DNA of 64,000 bases from Rahnella bonaserana (GTDB taxonomy: Bacteria > Pseudomonadota > Gammaproteobacteria > Enterobacterales > Enterobacteriaceae): the NCBI RefSeq assembly GCF_019049675.1, contig NZ_JAFMOW010000067.1, forward strand, positions 124,001 to 188,000. The letters are read 5' to 3'. Positions within the stretch are counted from its first letter, which is position 1, and every line of letters starts with the position of its first letter. Below are positions 46,884-56,620 of the stretch, one piece after another. A model generated the notes under the pieces. The model was not told where the DNA came from, did no database searches, and saw only the letters and a list, made by a program, of their open reading frames with translations. The position numbers and the translations under genes are program-made.

Positions 46884-47741
46884 CTATTCGCCGTCGTCCA
46901 CTTTCTGCCATTGAGTATCGGGGTCAAATGTCGTGATCGCTTTTGCCGCTGCATCAGTATTCTCGCCTAAATCCTGCTGATACACCTCGCCCTGCTGATT
47001 GATCATAAAACTGGTGACACCGGTATGACCGTACGCCGCCGGCCAGGCGATCAGCGCAAAACCTTTGGTCATCTTGCCATTTTCGATATAACTCAAGGCA
47101 CCGCCGCTGGCATTCGCACCCTGCGACGTCAGAATGCGATAGTAATAGCCGTGATAATCAGACCCCGCCTTCGCATCACCAAAGGCTGGCCCCAGCGGAC
47201 TTGGCGCTTCGCCCTCTTTCACCGGCCAGTAAAGGCCATCGTGTTGTCCTTCAGTGCTGGCAAAGCGCTGGGCATATTGCCCGGTAATCTGCTGATACTC
47301 GTGCTGGGTATCCGCATACGCTGACACCACCTGAATGGCAGAAAGCTCATTGCGACCAATCGTACGGGTTTCAATTTCAGCAGCACCGGCGGCCATATCA
47401 AATGACCAGCCCTGCGCCGTGTGTTTCATCGGGATCGGCAACTGCCAGTTCTCCGGACCGACATTCAGGTGAGCAATATCACCTTGTTCGGCAATCTTGT
47501 GACTGATATTCCAGTCCCGCAGAAAGCGGGCAACCTCATCCGGATCCACACCCTTTGGCGGCAGATAGACTTGCCAGTCATTACCGAGAAGTTGTTCAAG
47601 TGACGCATCATCGTGTGCCTCAATGGCTTTGACCAGCGCCTGCGCGGCCAGCTCAGGGCTGGTAAATGTCTGCTGCGCGAAACCCGTTAAGGGCAGTAAC
47701 AGCAGGCCTGCGGAAATCAAAATATTACGCAATCTCTTCAT
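46884..47741 (-). CDS. DUF2950 exported protein
   Basis: 285 residues with a signal peptide (ILISAGLLLLPLTGFA). Conserved text such as FTSPELAAQALVKAIEAHDD, RNELSAIQVVSAYADTQHEY and MTKGFALIAWPAAYGHTGVT fits DUF2950, a family without known function. AGGAAAGG precedes the ATG. It lies 17 bases after a DUF3300 gene on the same strand; this pairing recurs in other Proteobacteria, so the two probably act together in the cell envelope. Confidence 0.88.
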   Translation of the reverse strand: MKRLRNILISAGLLLLPLTGFAQQTFTSPELAAQALVKAIEAHDDASLEQLLGNDWQVYLPPKGVDPDEVARFLRDWNISHKIAEQGDIAHLNVGPENWQLPIPMKHTAQGWSFDMAAGAAEIETRTIGRNELSAIQVVSAYADTQHEYQQITGQYAQRFASTEGQHDGLYWPVKEGEAPSPLGPAFGDAKAGSDYHGYYYRILTSQGANASGGALSYIENGKMTKGFALIAWPAAYGHTGVTSFMINQQGEVYQQDLGENTDAAAKAITTFDPDTQWQKVDDGE

Positions 47742-47758
47742 TACCTTTCCTCGTCAGT

Positions 47759-49339
47759 CTAGCGACGGTGTAAATGAGCTGGCTCTGCATTGGCAGGGCG
47801 TGACCGCTGGAAGTTCTGCATATGCTCCCGGCTCTGATTACCCCGCGATTGCTGCTGTTGCCACGACGGACTACGACTGGAATTGCCACTGAATGCTGTG
47901 CTGTGTGATGCATTCAGATTCTGCCGCTGATGCTGATTCAATTGCTGCGACGGCTGGCGGTTCGTATTGTGCTGAGACAACGACTGCTGATGCTGAGGCA
48001 ACTGATGCCCCGTGACATTGTGGGGACCGGCACGTTCTGCGGCACTGGCTGCTGGTGCTGAACGCGGCAGGTTCCGCTGCTGTGTATGCGCCTGCGGGGT
48101 GTTCTGATGCTGATTCATCACCGATGCCGCCTGCTGACGGCGCTGGTCCAGATTCTGATTCTGCACACCGCCACCGTTGCGTCCGACGGCATTATTGTTG
48201 CTGAAGCCGCGCGTGTTGTTATCGTAACCACGATAGTTGTTACGCTGCGCCGCGTTATTGAGTGCACGGTTTTGCGTCGCCCCGTTGAGGTTCGCACCGC
48301 GGTTTGGCAAACCGGCGTTGTAGGCCGGATTATGCTGCCAGCCTGCGGTATTCGCTGCGCCCGGATGATTCAGCCCGTTGTTATTGTTGCCGGAGATACG
48401 GTTGTAATTATTGACGTTCACATTAACGTAATTATTCTGCGAACCGCCATGATGTCCGTCGTCGTGGTGATCGTCATGATGGTCATCGTGATGGTGATCG
48501 TCGTCATCCCAGTCGATGCTGCCGAAAATGGCATACGTCGCGGCCACGCCGACACCAAATCCGATCCCCGAGGCCACGCCGTTCACGAACTGCTGCCCCG
48601 GAGGCGGTGGCAGATATACCGGCGGATAGGCCGGCGTCGGCCACGCACCGTAGACCACATTCGGGTTGTAGCTCGGCACATACACTACTTGCGGATCTGC
48701 GGATTCAATCACAATGGTTTGCTGCGGAGCACTTTTCACCACTGTAGTTGAAGCCGGTTTCGGTTTGACGGTCACCGTTTGCTGAGGTGTGCTTTTCAGC
48801 GCCCCGCTCTTTTGCGCCACTTCGCGAAATTTCTGCACCGTGTTCATCACGTCATCAGGTTGCGCCAGAAACGCGTTCCCCAGATTCTGTACCCATGCCG
48901 GATCTTCGCCCATCAGCGCCAGCAGTTGCGGGAAAGCGACCAGCGATTTAACGCTCGGATCCCAGGGTTCGCTCGCGACCTGAGTGACTGCGGCATCCCC
49001 CTGACTTTGCGGATGGTCACGCGACCATTGCACAGCCTGAATCACGTTAGTCGGATAAGTCGATGCCATCAGCACCTGCGAAAGCAGGCTGTCAGGATAA
49101 AGTGCGACTGGCGCGACCCATTGATCGAGCTGAGCTTGTGTAAATGCCGGAGGGGCAACGGGCGCAGGAACAGGAGCTGCTGGCGGAGGCGCGGGTGCAG
49201 CCAACGGGGCAGTCTGCGCCGTGGTTTCGGCCTGACTGCTGACCGGAAGCCAGCCTTGCATAAACATCACGCTGGCCAGAGCAAATGCCCCCACGCCGCA
49301 CAATACTGCGATACCCCAGGGCTTGAATGATAAATTCAT
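47759..49339 (-). CDS. DUF3300 exported protein with low-complexity tail
   Basis: 526 residues from the ATG at 49339, which has AAGGTGA six bases upstream. N-terminal membrane or signal segment (GIAVLCGVGAFALASVMFM), a Pro/Ala-rich linker, then DUF3300 proper: FTQAQLDQWVAPVALYPDSL and VVYVPSYNPNVVYG. A glycine-rich stretch, then a His/Asp cluster (DWDDDDHHHDDHHDDHHDD), and finally a long Asn/Gln/Arg-rich tail of about 200 residues. The His/Asp run could bind metal. The role is unknown. First gene of the pair with DUF2950. Confidence 0.88.
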   Translation of the reverse strand: MNLSFKPWGIAVLCGVGAFALASVMFMQGWLPVSSQAETTAQTAPLAAPAPPPAAPVPAPVAPPAFTQAQLDQWVAPVALYPDSLLSQVLMASTYPTNVIQAVQWSRDHPQSQGDAAVTQVASEPWDPSVKSLVAFPQLLALMGEDPAWVQNLGNAFLAQPDDVMNTVQKFREVAQKSGALKSTPQQTVTVKPKPASTTVVKSAPQQTIVIESADPQVVYVPSYNPNVVYGAWPTPAYPPVYLPPPPGQQFVNGVASGIGFGVGVAATYAIFGSIDWDDDDHHHDDHHDDHHDDGHHGGSQNNYVNVNVNNYNRISGNNNNGLNHPGAANTAGWQHNPAYNAGLPNRGANLNGATQNRALNNAAQRNNYRGYDNNTRGFSNNNAVGRNGGGVQNQNLDQRRQQAASVMNQHQNTPQAHTQQRNLPRSAPAASAAERAGPHNVTGHQLPQHQQSLSQHNTNRQPSQQLNQHQRQNLNASHSTAFSGNSSRSPSWQQQQSRGNQSREHMQNFQRSRPANAEPAHLHRR

Positions 49340-49684
49340 TCGGATCACCTTAGAAAGCCTCAGCGGGAATGAGAGGCATAATGAATGAGTATAATCGGAG
49401 AAATAAAACTCAACGGCCGCCACTGTATTTTTATTTCAGGTCAGCTATTTACACATAAAATGCGTAATAAAATCCCTAAAAAATGCGCCTCACTCAATGC
49501 TTTGAATAAAAAGAGAATTTTATTTTAAGGCGTTACAAAATGAATTAATAAAATTGCGCGGGCAGATAATCAGATGAATTCATTAATAATTATATAAAAT
49601 GTATTATGGATTTATAATTCATTGCATGAATGATAATAAAAAAGCGCGTATCCCGGAGAATACACGCTTTTGATTTATGCCAGG
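49340..49684. other. AT-rich intergenic region between the DUF3300 gene and nadR
   Basis: About 345 bases. It contains the DUF3300 promoter region, a very AT-rich central part, and the nadR terminator. No gene is recognised. Confidence 0.6.
49640..49671 (-). terminator. Terminator of serB-radA-nadR
   Basis: AAAAGCGCGTAT (49640-49651) pairs imperfectly with ATACACGCTTTT (49660-49671), followed by T residues on the minus strand. Confidence 0.8.
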
Positions 49685-50944
49685 TCAGGGAACCGGACGC
49701 TCATTTAACCGACTGGTATCGGCAGCCAGCATGTTCTGCACCAGTTCCACGCATTCAAGAAAACGCTGATCGTAATCTGAGGACTCAACGTGTACGTAAT
49801 CCACGTTGTTTTCTTTCAGCATCTCGATGAGCAAATTCTGGAAAGACATGCGGTCGGTAGTGCTGCCTAAACTGCGCAGGCCATCGGCCACCCACGGCGT
49901 GTTGTTTTCCAGCAGGATCACCAGATCGAATTTGTATTCGTCCATCAGCGCCTGCACGAACGGATGTTCACGCCCCTCGTATTTTTTACAGAAGGCCTGA
50001 GTGGTCAGAAAATCGGTATCTATAAACGCCACTTTATTGGCATATTTCACCGCGAAATCAATATACTGTGCCTGCCCCAGCGCGATCTTGTCATAGTCAG
50101 AATATTGCAGCGCCATTTCGTCGCCGCCCAGGTGCGAGAACACATAATCGCGGCCATATTCCCAGGCGCTGGTGGTATTAAAAATGTTAGCGAGCTTATT
50201 CACCAGCGTCGATTTCCCGCTGGATTCTCCGCCGAGGATCGCCACGGTTCGCACGAAGAAAGGCTTCACTTCAGTCGGAATATAATCCCAGTAACGGAAC
50301 GGATCCTGACGGATCTGACGACCGCTGATATTCATAAACGAACGTTTCGGGTCGATCAGTACAGTCTCAATACCGAGATGTTCGCGGTATTGCGGCGCAT
50401 CAGCCTCTTCGCTGGAATAAATGGTATTGGGTTCAATGCCTTTCTGGCTCATGAACTCCTTAATGCCACGTCCCCAGACATCCCAGCCATGCGGATAGGG
50501 TTCCATTCCTTCTTCGTTAAAGGCATGAATACGGATGTTTTTCTGGTATTTGAATGTCTGCAGTAACCAGCGCAGACGATCGCTGACCGTCGGCTGCTGG
50601 GACATGGAACTGTTTTCAAACAGCTCGCGATCGCGCGGCTCGTCATAACCCATGATGATATGCAGTTCATCCACCTGACTGCAGGCGCGCTGGATCAGAT
50701 AGATATGGCCGGTGTGCAGCGGATAAAACTTGCCGAACACCACGCCGATATTCTTTTCACGACGGGGAAACTCAAGATCAAGGAAGCGGTGCAAAGCCTC
50801 CAGCTTCTGAGCGCTGGGACTTTTTATCTTTGCATTCAACAACTGACTGAGATAACCCTTGGTCATCCCGCTGGCCTCAGCCACCTGCTGCAGCGTGCGT
50901 CCCTGTTGTTTAATCGCGGTTTTTAGATAGTCGAACTGTGACAT
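49685..50944 (-). CDS. nadR: Trifunctional NAD biosynthesis/regulator protein NadR
   Basis: 419 residues (E. coli 410). N-terminal Xre-like helix-turn-helix (TLQQVAEASGMTKGYLSQLL), NMN adenylyltransferase domain (VVFGKFYPLHTGHIYLIQRA), and ribosylnicotinamide kinase domain with Walker A LGGESSGKSTLVNKLAN. It senses NAD and ATP, represses nadA/nadB/pncB, and salvages nicotinamide riboside. Third gene of the serB-radA-nadR group. Two direct CTAAACA repeats stand just upstream. Confidence 0.98.
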   Translation of the reverse strand: MSQFDYLKTAIKQQGRTLQQVAEASGMTKGYLSQLLNAKIKSPSAQKLEALHRFLDLEFPRREKNIGVVFGKFYPLHTGHIYLIQRACSQVDELHIIMGYDEPRDRELFENSSMSQQPTVSDRLRWLLQTFKYQKNIRIHAFNEEGMEPYPHGWDVWGRGIKEFMSQKGIEPNTIYSSEEADAPQYREHLGIETVLIDPKRSFMNISGRQIRQDPFRYWDYIPTEVKPFFVRTVAILGGESSGKSTLVNKLANIFNTTSAWEYGRDYVFSHLGGDEMALQYSDYDKIALGQAQYIDFAVKYANKVAFIDTDFLTTQAFCKKYEGREHPFVQALMDEYKFDLVILLENNTPWVADGLRSLGSTTDRMSFQNLLIEMLKENNVDYVHVESSDYDQRFLECVELVQNMLAADTSRLNERPVP

Positions 50945-51045
50945 GCCTTGTCCCCAGGTTTGCTGTACTAAACAAAATAGCTAAACAAAAAATAGCACAA
51001 AGACAGCCCCTGTTTACAGAGGAGAAAAGCTACAGTCGAGAACAG

Positions 51046-52428
51046 TTACAAATCATCGAGGATCGCCAGCGCATCGGCCAGTTTTTTGACGCCAAACACC
51101 TGCATACCTGCAGGGACTTTCTTCGGCACATTGGCATGCGGCACAATGGCGCGTCTGAAGCCGTGCTTCGCCGCTTCGGTAATACGTTCCTGACCGCTCG
51201 GTACCGGACGGATTTCACCGGCCAGTCCGACTTCACCGAAGACCACTAAATCCTGTGGCAACGGACGGTCGCGCAGGCTGGAGACAAGCGAGAGCAGCAG
51301 CGCCAGATCCGCACTGGTTTCGGTGACTTTCACACCGCCAACGACGTTGACGAACACATCCTGATCCGCCATCTGCAAACCGCCGTGGCGATGCAAGACC
51401 GCCAGCAAAATGGCCAGACGGTTCTGTTCAAGGCCGACCGCCACACGGCGCGGATTGCCCATCATCGACTGATCGACCAGCGCCTGAACCTCAACCAGCA
51501 ACGGACGCGTTCCTTCCCACAACACCATCACGGAACTGCCGGAAGTAATCTCATCGCCACGGCTGAGGAAAATGGCTGAAGGGTTGCTGACTTCGCGCAG
51601 CCCCTGCTCGGTCATGGCAAACACGCCCAGCTCATTCACCGCACCAAAACGGTTTTTATGGCTGCGCAGCGTACGGAAGCGCGAATCCGCATCACCGTCG
51701 AGCAGCACGGAACAGTCGATACAGTGCTCAAGCACTTTCGGCCCGGCCAGTGAACCGTCTTTGGTCACATGACCGACCATCACGATCGCCACGCCGCGCG
51801 TTTTGGCGAAACGGGTGAGATACGCCGCCGTTTCACGCACCTGTGCAACCGTACCCGGTGATGACTGGATATCTGCCATGTGCATCACCTGAATGGAGTC
51901 GATCACCATCAGTTTTGGCTTTTCAATATCCGCAATTTCGCAAATCTGTTCGATGCTGGTTTCCGACAACATATTCATATTGGCTGTCGGTAAACCCAGG
52001 CGGTGCGCACGCATCGCCACCTGCTGCAAAGATTCTTCGCCGGTGACGTACAGGGTTTTCATGTTTTCGCTGAGATGACACAGAATTTGCAGCAGCAGCG
52101 TACTTTTACCTGCACCGGGGTTACCACCAATCAGGATTGCGCTGCCGGGCACCACGCCGCCGCCCAGCACGCGATCAAACTCTTTGAAACCGGTGCTGAA
52201 ACGCGGAAGTTCATCAAGGCTGATATCGGAAAGTTTCTGCACGCGACTGACGCCTGCATCACCGGCGTAACCGGTCAGACGCTCGTTACGCGCCACAGTC
52301 GGGGAAGCCGCTAAACGGATTTCAGTAATGCTGTTCCAGGCCTGACAGGCACTACACTGCCCTTGCCAGCGCGGATAATCTGCGCCACATTCATTACACA
52401 CAAATGCACGTTTTGCTGCTTTTGCCAC
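51046..52428 (-). CDS. radA: DNA repair protein RadA
   Basis: 460 residues from the GTG at 52428 (AKAAKRAFVCNECGADYPRW), the E. coli length, with GAGG upstream. Zinc finger CNECG...CSAC, RecA-like ATPase with Walker A GGNPGAGKSTLLL, the RadA-specific KNRFG motif (HKNRFGAVNELG), and a C-terminal Lon-like domain. It helps branch migration of recombination intermediates. It lies between serB and nadR. Confidence 0.98.
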   Translation of the reverse strand: MAKAAKRAFVCNECGADYPRWQGQCSACQAWNSITEIRLAASPTVARNERLTGYAGDAGVSRVQKLSDISLDELPRFSTGFKEFDRVLGGGVVPGSAILIGGNPGAGKSTLLLQILCHLSENMKTLYVTGEESLQQVAMRAHRLGLPTANMNMLSETSIEQICEIADIEKPKLMVIDSIQVMHMADIQSSPGTVAQVRETAAYLTRFAKTRGVAIVMVGHVTKDGSLAGPKVLEHCIDCSVLLDGDADSRFRTLRSHKNRFGAVNELGVFAMTEQGLREVSNPSAIFLSRGDEITSGSSVMVLWEGTRPLLVEVQALVDQSMMGNPRRVAVGLEQNRLAILLAVLHRHGGLQMADQDVFVNVVGGVKVTETSADLALLLSLVSSLRDRPLPQDLVVFGEVGLAGEIRPVPSGQERITEAAKHGFRRAIVPHANVPKKVPAGMQVFGVKKLADALAILDDL

Positions 52429-52456
52429 AACTACCTCGATGATATTTAAAAGAAAT

Positions 52457-53425
52457 TTATAATGCCTGGCTGCCGCTAAAAATACACAACACCCCAAGCA
52501 AATCGGCATGCCGGATACATACTGAAGCCTGTTCATACACTTTCGGCTTGGCGTGATACGCAATGCCCAGACCGGCCACCGCCATCATTTTCAGGTCATT
52601 GGCGCCGTCGCCAATCGCGATGGTTTGTTCCTGAGAAATCCCCAGTTTTTCCGCCAGCTTCAGCAAGGTATCTGCTTTATATTGCGCGTCGACGATCGGG
52701 CCAATCACACGTCCGGTCAGTTTGCCGTCGCGAATTTCCAGCTCGTTCGCCGCGACATCAATCAGATTCAGCTGATCGCGCAGGTATTCGGCGTAGTAGG
52801 TAAAACCGCCTGACGCGATAGCCACATGCCAGCCCGCCTCCTGCAGGCGTTTCACCATAACCGTCAAACCCGGCATCAGCGGCAGGGTTTCGCGCACCTG
52901 CTCAAGAATACCCGCGTCGGCATCTTTCAGAGTCGCAACGCGCTGGCGCAGACTGGCGGAGAAATCCAGCTCACCACGCATCGCACGCTCGGTCACTTCC
53001 GCCACCTGTTCACCGACGCCTGCCAGTTTGGCAATTTCGTCGATGCATTCAATCTCAATCGCGGTAGAATCCATGTCCATCACCAGCAGACCTGGCGTGC
53101 GCAGATAAGGCACTTTGCCAAGCTGGGTAACATCAAATTCGAAAGATTCAGCCAGCTGTTGCGCATCAGCGGTGAGCGAACCGGCAAGGCGCACAACCTG
53201 ATAACCTTCCACCGCCCAGGCGCTGACAATCACCAGAGCACGACCTAACCGGCGCTGGAACTGCGTAATGCTCGTTTTATCGAGTTTTCTACCATAGAGC
53301 AGCCATCCGGTATGTCCGGCCCGGTAATCCAGCGGCATGACCTCGTCACCGCTCAATGAAAGGGGAAGTCCCGGCCATTGGTGGATCTCCGCAGGAAGAT
53401 CGCAATAGGTCAGACTGTTTGGCAT
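52457..53425 (-). CDS. serB: Phosphoserine phosphatase
   Basis: 322 residues, as in E. coli, from the ATG at 53425 (MPNSLTYCDLP). The HAD motif is LLVMDMDSTAIEIECIDEIA, with further motifs VAIASGGFTYYAEYL and AIGDGANDLKMM. It makes serine in the last step of its synthesis. First gene of serB-radA-nadR, divergent from smp. Confidence 0.98.
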   Translation of the reverse strand: MPNSLTYCDLPAEIHQWPGLPLSLSGDEVMPLDYRAGHTGWLLYGRKLDKTSITQFQRRLGRALVIVSAWAVEGYQVVRLAGSLTADAQQLAESFEFDVTQLGKVPYLRTPGLLVMDMDSTAIEIECIDEIAKLAGVGEQVAEVTERAMRGELDFSASLRQRVATLKDADAGILEQVRETLPLMPGLTVMVKRLQEAGWHVAIASGGFTYYAEYLRDQLNLIDVAANELEIRDGKLTGRVIGPIVDAQYKADTLLKLAEKLGISQEQTIAIGDGANDLKMMAVAGLGIAYHAKPKVYEQASVCIRHADLLGVLCIFSGSQAL

Positions 53426-53572
53426 GATGGCTCCGGTAGATTGTTTGGTTAAAACGATTATTAATAAAATGGCTGAAAAGGCAGAGGCAACGTCGATAAA
53501 AACAGGCATCAAGCTACCTTATCGCCACAGCATCTGGCAACATAAAGTCTTCGAAAAACGCAAGGAAACAGA

Positions 53573-54361
53573 ATGGCCAAGGCCAAACTTAAATTTCGCC
53601 TGCACCGCGCTGCTATCGTATTGATTAGCCTGGCGTTATTAGTCATTCTGATGCAAGGCGCATCCTATTTCAGTCTTGGACACCAACTGGCGCGTTCGAC
53701 GCAGGTGGAACAGCTTGCCCAGACGCTCGCCAAACAGGTGGCGTTTTCCCTCGCGCCGCTGATGGACAGCACTAATGATGGCGCCGATATCGCACAAATT
53801 TCCACTATTTTGAGTCAGCTTACCGACGGAAGCCGCATTCTTGATGCCAGCGTTTATGAGTCGGATGGCTCTCTGGTCGCCCATGCCGGCGAACAGGTGC
53901 CGGTGCGCGACAGATTATCGCTTGATGGTAAACGCGCAGGCAGCTACTTCAATCATCAGATTGTAGTGCCAATTGAAGATAAGAACGGTCCGAGCGGATT
54001 TTTACGTATCACGCTGGATACGCACGTACTGGCGACTGAATCCAAGCAGGTGGATAACACCACCAACCTGTTGCGTCTGATGATGCTCGCAGCCCTGGGT
54101 GTGGGTATTATTCTGGCCCGTACGCTGTTGCAAGGCCGCCGTTCACGCTGGCAACAATCACCGTTCCTGCTGACCGCCAGCAAACCGCTCAAGGAAGATG
54201 ACGAACAGGAAGAAGAACCGGACGAGTTCGGCCCGCCGCCGGTGCTGAACATTCCTGAACCGGAATCTGAAGTCGCACCGGCAAAACCCGCCACTGAAGC
54301 GCAAACTAAAGAAGCCGCGCAAGCCGCTTACCGCAGCCTGAAACGCAGCAGGCCGAAGTGA
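53573..54361 (+). CDS. smp: Membrane protein Smp (YtjB)
   Basis: 262 residues. Two membrane segments (AAIVLISLALLVILMQGASY near the N-terminus and LRLMMLAALGVGIILARTLL near 170) enclose a periplasmic part of about 120 residues. The first two-thirds match E. coli Smp (214 residues). The extra cytoplasmic tail is rich in Glu, Asp and Pro. Function unknown. Divergent from serB, as in E. coli; the E. coli genes lplA and yjjJ on its other side are missing. Confidence 0.92.
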   Translation: MAKAKLKFRLHRAAIVLISLALLVILMQGASYFSLGHQLARSTQVEQLAQTLAKQVAFSLAPLMDSTNDGADIAQISTILSQLTDGSRILDASVYESDGSLVAHAGEQVPVRDRLSLDGKRAGSYFNHQIVVPIEDKNGPSGFLRITLDTHVLATESKQVDNTTNLLRLMMLAALGVGIILARTLLQGRRSRWQQSPFLLTASKPLKEDDEQEEEPDEFGPPPVLNIPEPESEVAPAKPATEAQTKEAAQAAYRSLKRSRPK

Positions 54362-54378
54362 TTCAGGCTATGCATAGC

Positions 54379-54406
54379 AAAACGGGCGCCATTCGGCGCC
54401 CGTTTT
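54379..54406. terminator. Bidirectional terminator between smp and deoD
   Basis: AAAACGGGCGCC, loop ATTC, GGCGCCCGTTTT. Confidence 0.92.
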
Positions 54407-54429
54407 AGTTTCTGCAATATAGGCAGGAT

Positions 54430-55149
54430 TTATTCTTTGTCGCCCAGCAGAACGGATTCGAGTGCGATTTCGATCATGTCGTTGAAGGTCGTCTGACGTT
54501 CAGCGGCAGTGGTTTGCTCGTGGGTACGGATATGGTCGGAAACGGTACAGATGGTCAGCGCTTTTGCACCGAATTCTGCTGCCACGCCGTAGATACCGGC
54601 GGCTTCCATTTCCACACCCAGAATGCCGTATTTTTCCATCACGTCGAACATTTGCGGGTCTGGCGTGTAGAACAGATCAGCGGAGAAGATGTTACCCACG
54701 CGGGCATTAATGCCTTTGGCTTTCGCTGCATCAGCGGCGTTACGCACCATGTCGTAATCGGCGATAGCCGCGTAATCGTGGTCTTTAAAGCGCATGCGGT
54801 TCACTTTGGAATCGGTGCAGGCACCCATACCGATCACGATATCACGCAGTTTGATATCAGCACGCACAGCACCACAAGAACCCACGCGGATGATTTTCTT
54901 CACGCCGAATTCAGTGATCAATTCTTTGGCATAAATTGAGCAGGAAGGAATGCCCATGCCGTGACCCATAACGGAAATTTTGCGGCCTTTATAGGTGCCG
55001 GTGAAGCCCAACATGCCACGCACGTCGTTCACCTGTTTCACGTCCTGAAGGAAAGTTTCCGCGATGTGCTTGGCGCGAAGCGGATCGCCAGGCATCAGCA
55101 CTACGTCAGCGAAGTCGCCCATTTCAGCATTAATGTGTGGAGTTGCCAT
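54430..55149 (-). CDS. deoD: Purine-nucleoside phosphorylase DeoD
   Basis: 239 residues, equal to E. coli. [20 protein letters not shown] is the family start. The signature [20 protein letters not shown] and acid [11 protein letters not shown] are present. It splits purine (deoxy)nucleosides with phosphate. Last gene of deoCABD, separated from deoB by an ERIC element. Confidence 0.98.
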   Translation of the reverse strand: MATPHINAEMGDFADVVLMPGDPLRAKHIAETFLQDVKQVNDVRGMLGFTGTYKGRKISVMGHGMGIPSCSIYAKELITEFGVKKIIRVGSCGAVRADIKLRDIVIGMGACTDSKVNRMRFKDHDYAAIADYDMVRNAADAAKAKGINARVGNIFSADLFYTPDPQMFDVMEKYGILGVEMEAAGIYGVAAEFGAKALTICTVSDHIRTHEQTTAAERQTTFNDMIEIALESVLLGDKE

Positions 55150-55187
55150 TATCTTTTCCTAAAATTGGTATAAAAATTAACGAAGTA

Positions 55188-55310
55188 AACCCAATGGATT
55201 TCGAGTGGTAGCCAGGCGGCAAGCGCGTGAATCCCCAGGAGCTTAGACAACTAAGTGACTGGGGTGAAGGCGCGAAGCCAACAACGCTACAACTTGAAAG
55301 ACGCAGGGTT
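55188..55310. repeat. ERIC (enterobacterial repetitive intergenic consensus) element
   Basis: 123 bp palindromic repeat between deoB and deoD. The core GTGAATCCCCAGGAGCTTA and CTAAGTGACTGGGGTGAAGG match the two arms used for ERIC typing. The ends AACCCAATGG and CAGGGTT pair loosely. It touches the deoB stop codon. It is transcribed as part of the deo mRNA and would fold into a long hairpin. Confidence 0.95.
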
Positions 55311-56533
55311 TATAGCATTGATTTGCCGTAATCCATTGGAGTCAGATCGAAGTATTTTGCGACGGTCTGACCGATGTCCGCGAAGGTTTCGCGGTGACCC
55401 AATGAGCCCGGTTTTACTTTCGGGCCATAGATCAGAACCGGGATGTGCTCACGGGTATGATCTGTGCCGCGCCAGGTAGGATCGCAACCGTGGTCAGCGG
55501 TAAAGATAATGATGTCGTCTTCTTTCACCAGCTCCAGCAGTTCCGGCATACGGCGGTCGAACAACTCCAGCGCCGCAGCGTAGCCCGGCACATCACGGCG
55601 GTGGCCGTAAGAGGAGTCGAAATCAACAAAGTTGGTGAAGACGATGGTCTTGTCACCCGCTTCTTTCATCTCTTTGATGGTCGCGTCAAACAACGCATCC
55701 AGACCAGTGGCTTTCACTTTTTTAGTGATACCGACCTGCGCGTAGATATCCGCGATTTTACCGACAGACACAACGTGGCCGTTCTTCTCATCAACCAGTT
55801 TTTTCAGGATGGTCGGTGCAGGTGGTTCAACCGCTAAATCGTGACGGTTACCGGTACGTTCGAAATGACCCGCTTTGTCGCCGATGAACGGACGGGCAAT
55901 GACGCGGCCAATGTTGTAGCCACCTTCAGTCAGTTCTTCACGGGCGATCTCGCACAATTCGTACAGGCGATCCAGTCCGAAGGTTTCTTCGTGACAGGCA
56001 ATCTGGAAGACCGAGTCAGCGGAGGTATAGAAAATCGGCTTGCCGGTTTTCATGTGCTCTTCGCCCAAATCGTCGAGTACCACGGTACCGGAAGAGTGGC
56101 AGTTGCCGAGATAACCCGGCAGATTGGCGCGCTCAACCAGTTTGTCCAGCAGTTCCTGCGGGAAGCTGTTGGTGGTATCACTGAAATAACCCCAGTCGAA
56201 AAGAACAGGCACACCGGCGATTTCCCAGTGGCCTGACGGGGTGTCTTTACCGGAAGACAATTCGCTGGCGTAAGCATACGCGCCGGTAATTTCAGAATTA
56301 CCGTCCATGCCGTCAGGAATTTTACCGGTGGATTCTTCAGCGGCTTTCGCCAGCCCCAGACGGGTCAGGTTCGGCAGATTCAGAGGACCTTTACGGCCTT
56401 TGTCTGCATCGCCACGCGCACAGGCAGCCGCGATATGGCCCAATGTATCAGAACCGGCATCGCCAAAGCGCTCGGCATCTTCACTGGCACCGATACCGAA
56501 TGAGTCTAACACCATGATAAATGTACGTTTCAT
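55310..56533 (-). CDS. deoB: Phosphopentomutase DeoB
   Basis: 407 residues from the ATG at 56533 ([20 protein letters not shown]), as in E. coli. Alkaline-phosphatase superfamily with metal ligands in [11 protein letters not shown] and [19 protein letters not shown]. It interconverts (deoxy)ribose 1- and 5-phosphates. Third gene of the deo operon. Confidence 0.98.
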   Translation of the reverse strand: MKRTFIMVLDSFGIGASEDAERFGDAGSDTLGHIAAACARGDADKGRKGPLNLPNLTRLGLAKAAEESTGKIPDGMDGNSEITGAYAYASELSSGKDTPSGHWEIAGVPVLFDWGYFSDTTNSFPQELLDKLVERANLPGYLGNCHSSGTVVLDDLGEEHMKTGKPIFYTSADSVFQIACHEETFGLDRLYELCEIAREELTEGGYNIGRVIARPFIGDKAGHFERTGNRHDLAVEPPAPTILKKLVDEKNGHVVSVGKIADIYAQVGITKKVKATGLDALFDATIKEMKEAGDKTIVFTNFVDFDSSYGHRRDVPGYAAALELFDRRMPELLELVKEDDIIIFTADHGCDPTWRGTDHTREHIPVLIYGPKVKPGSLGHRETFADIGQTVAKYFDLTPMDYGKSML

Positions 56534-56620
56534 TTTGCTCTCCTGCGAATGGTTACGCATTGGGTCACGCGGAACTGCGCGTACCTGATCATTCTTAAAT
56601 GGGGGCGATATAGCCTGAAA

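Noticed and set aside
48440-48510. Short tandem GATGGTCATCGTGATG-like DNA repeats considered as a repeat array
   Set aside because: They encode the His/Asp run of the DUF3300 protein; there is no spacer structure, so they are neither CRISPR nor an intergenic repeat.
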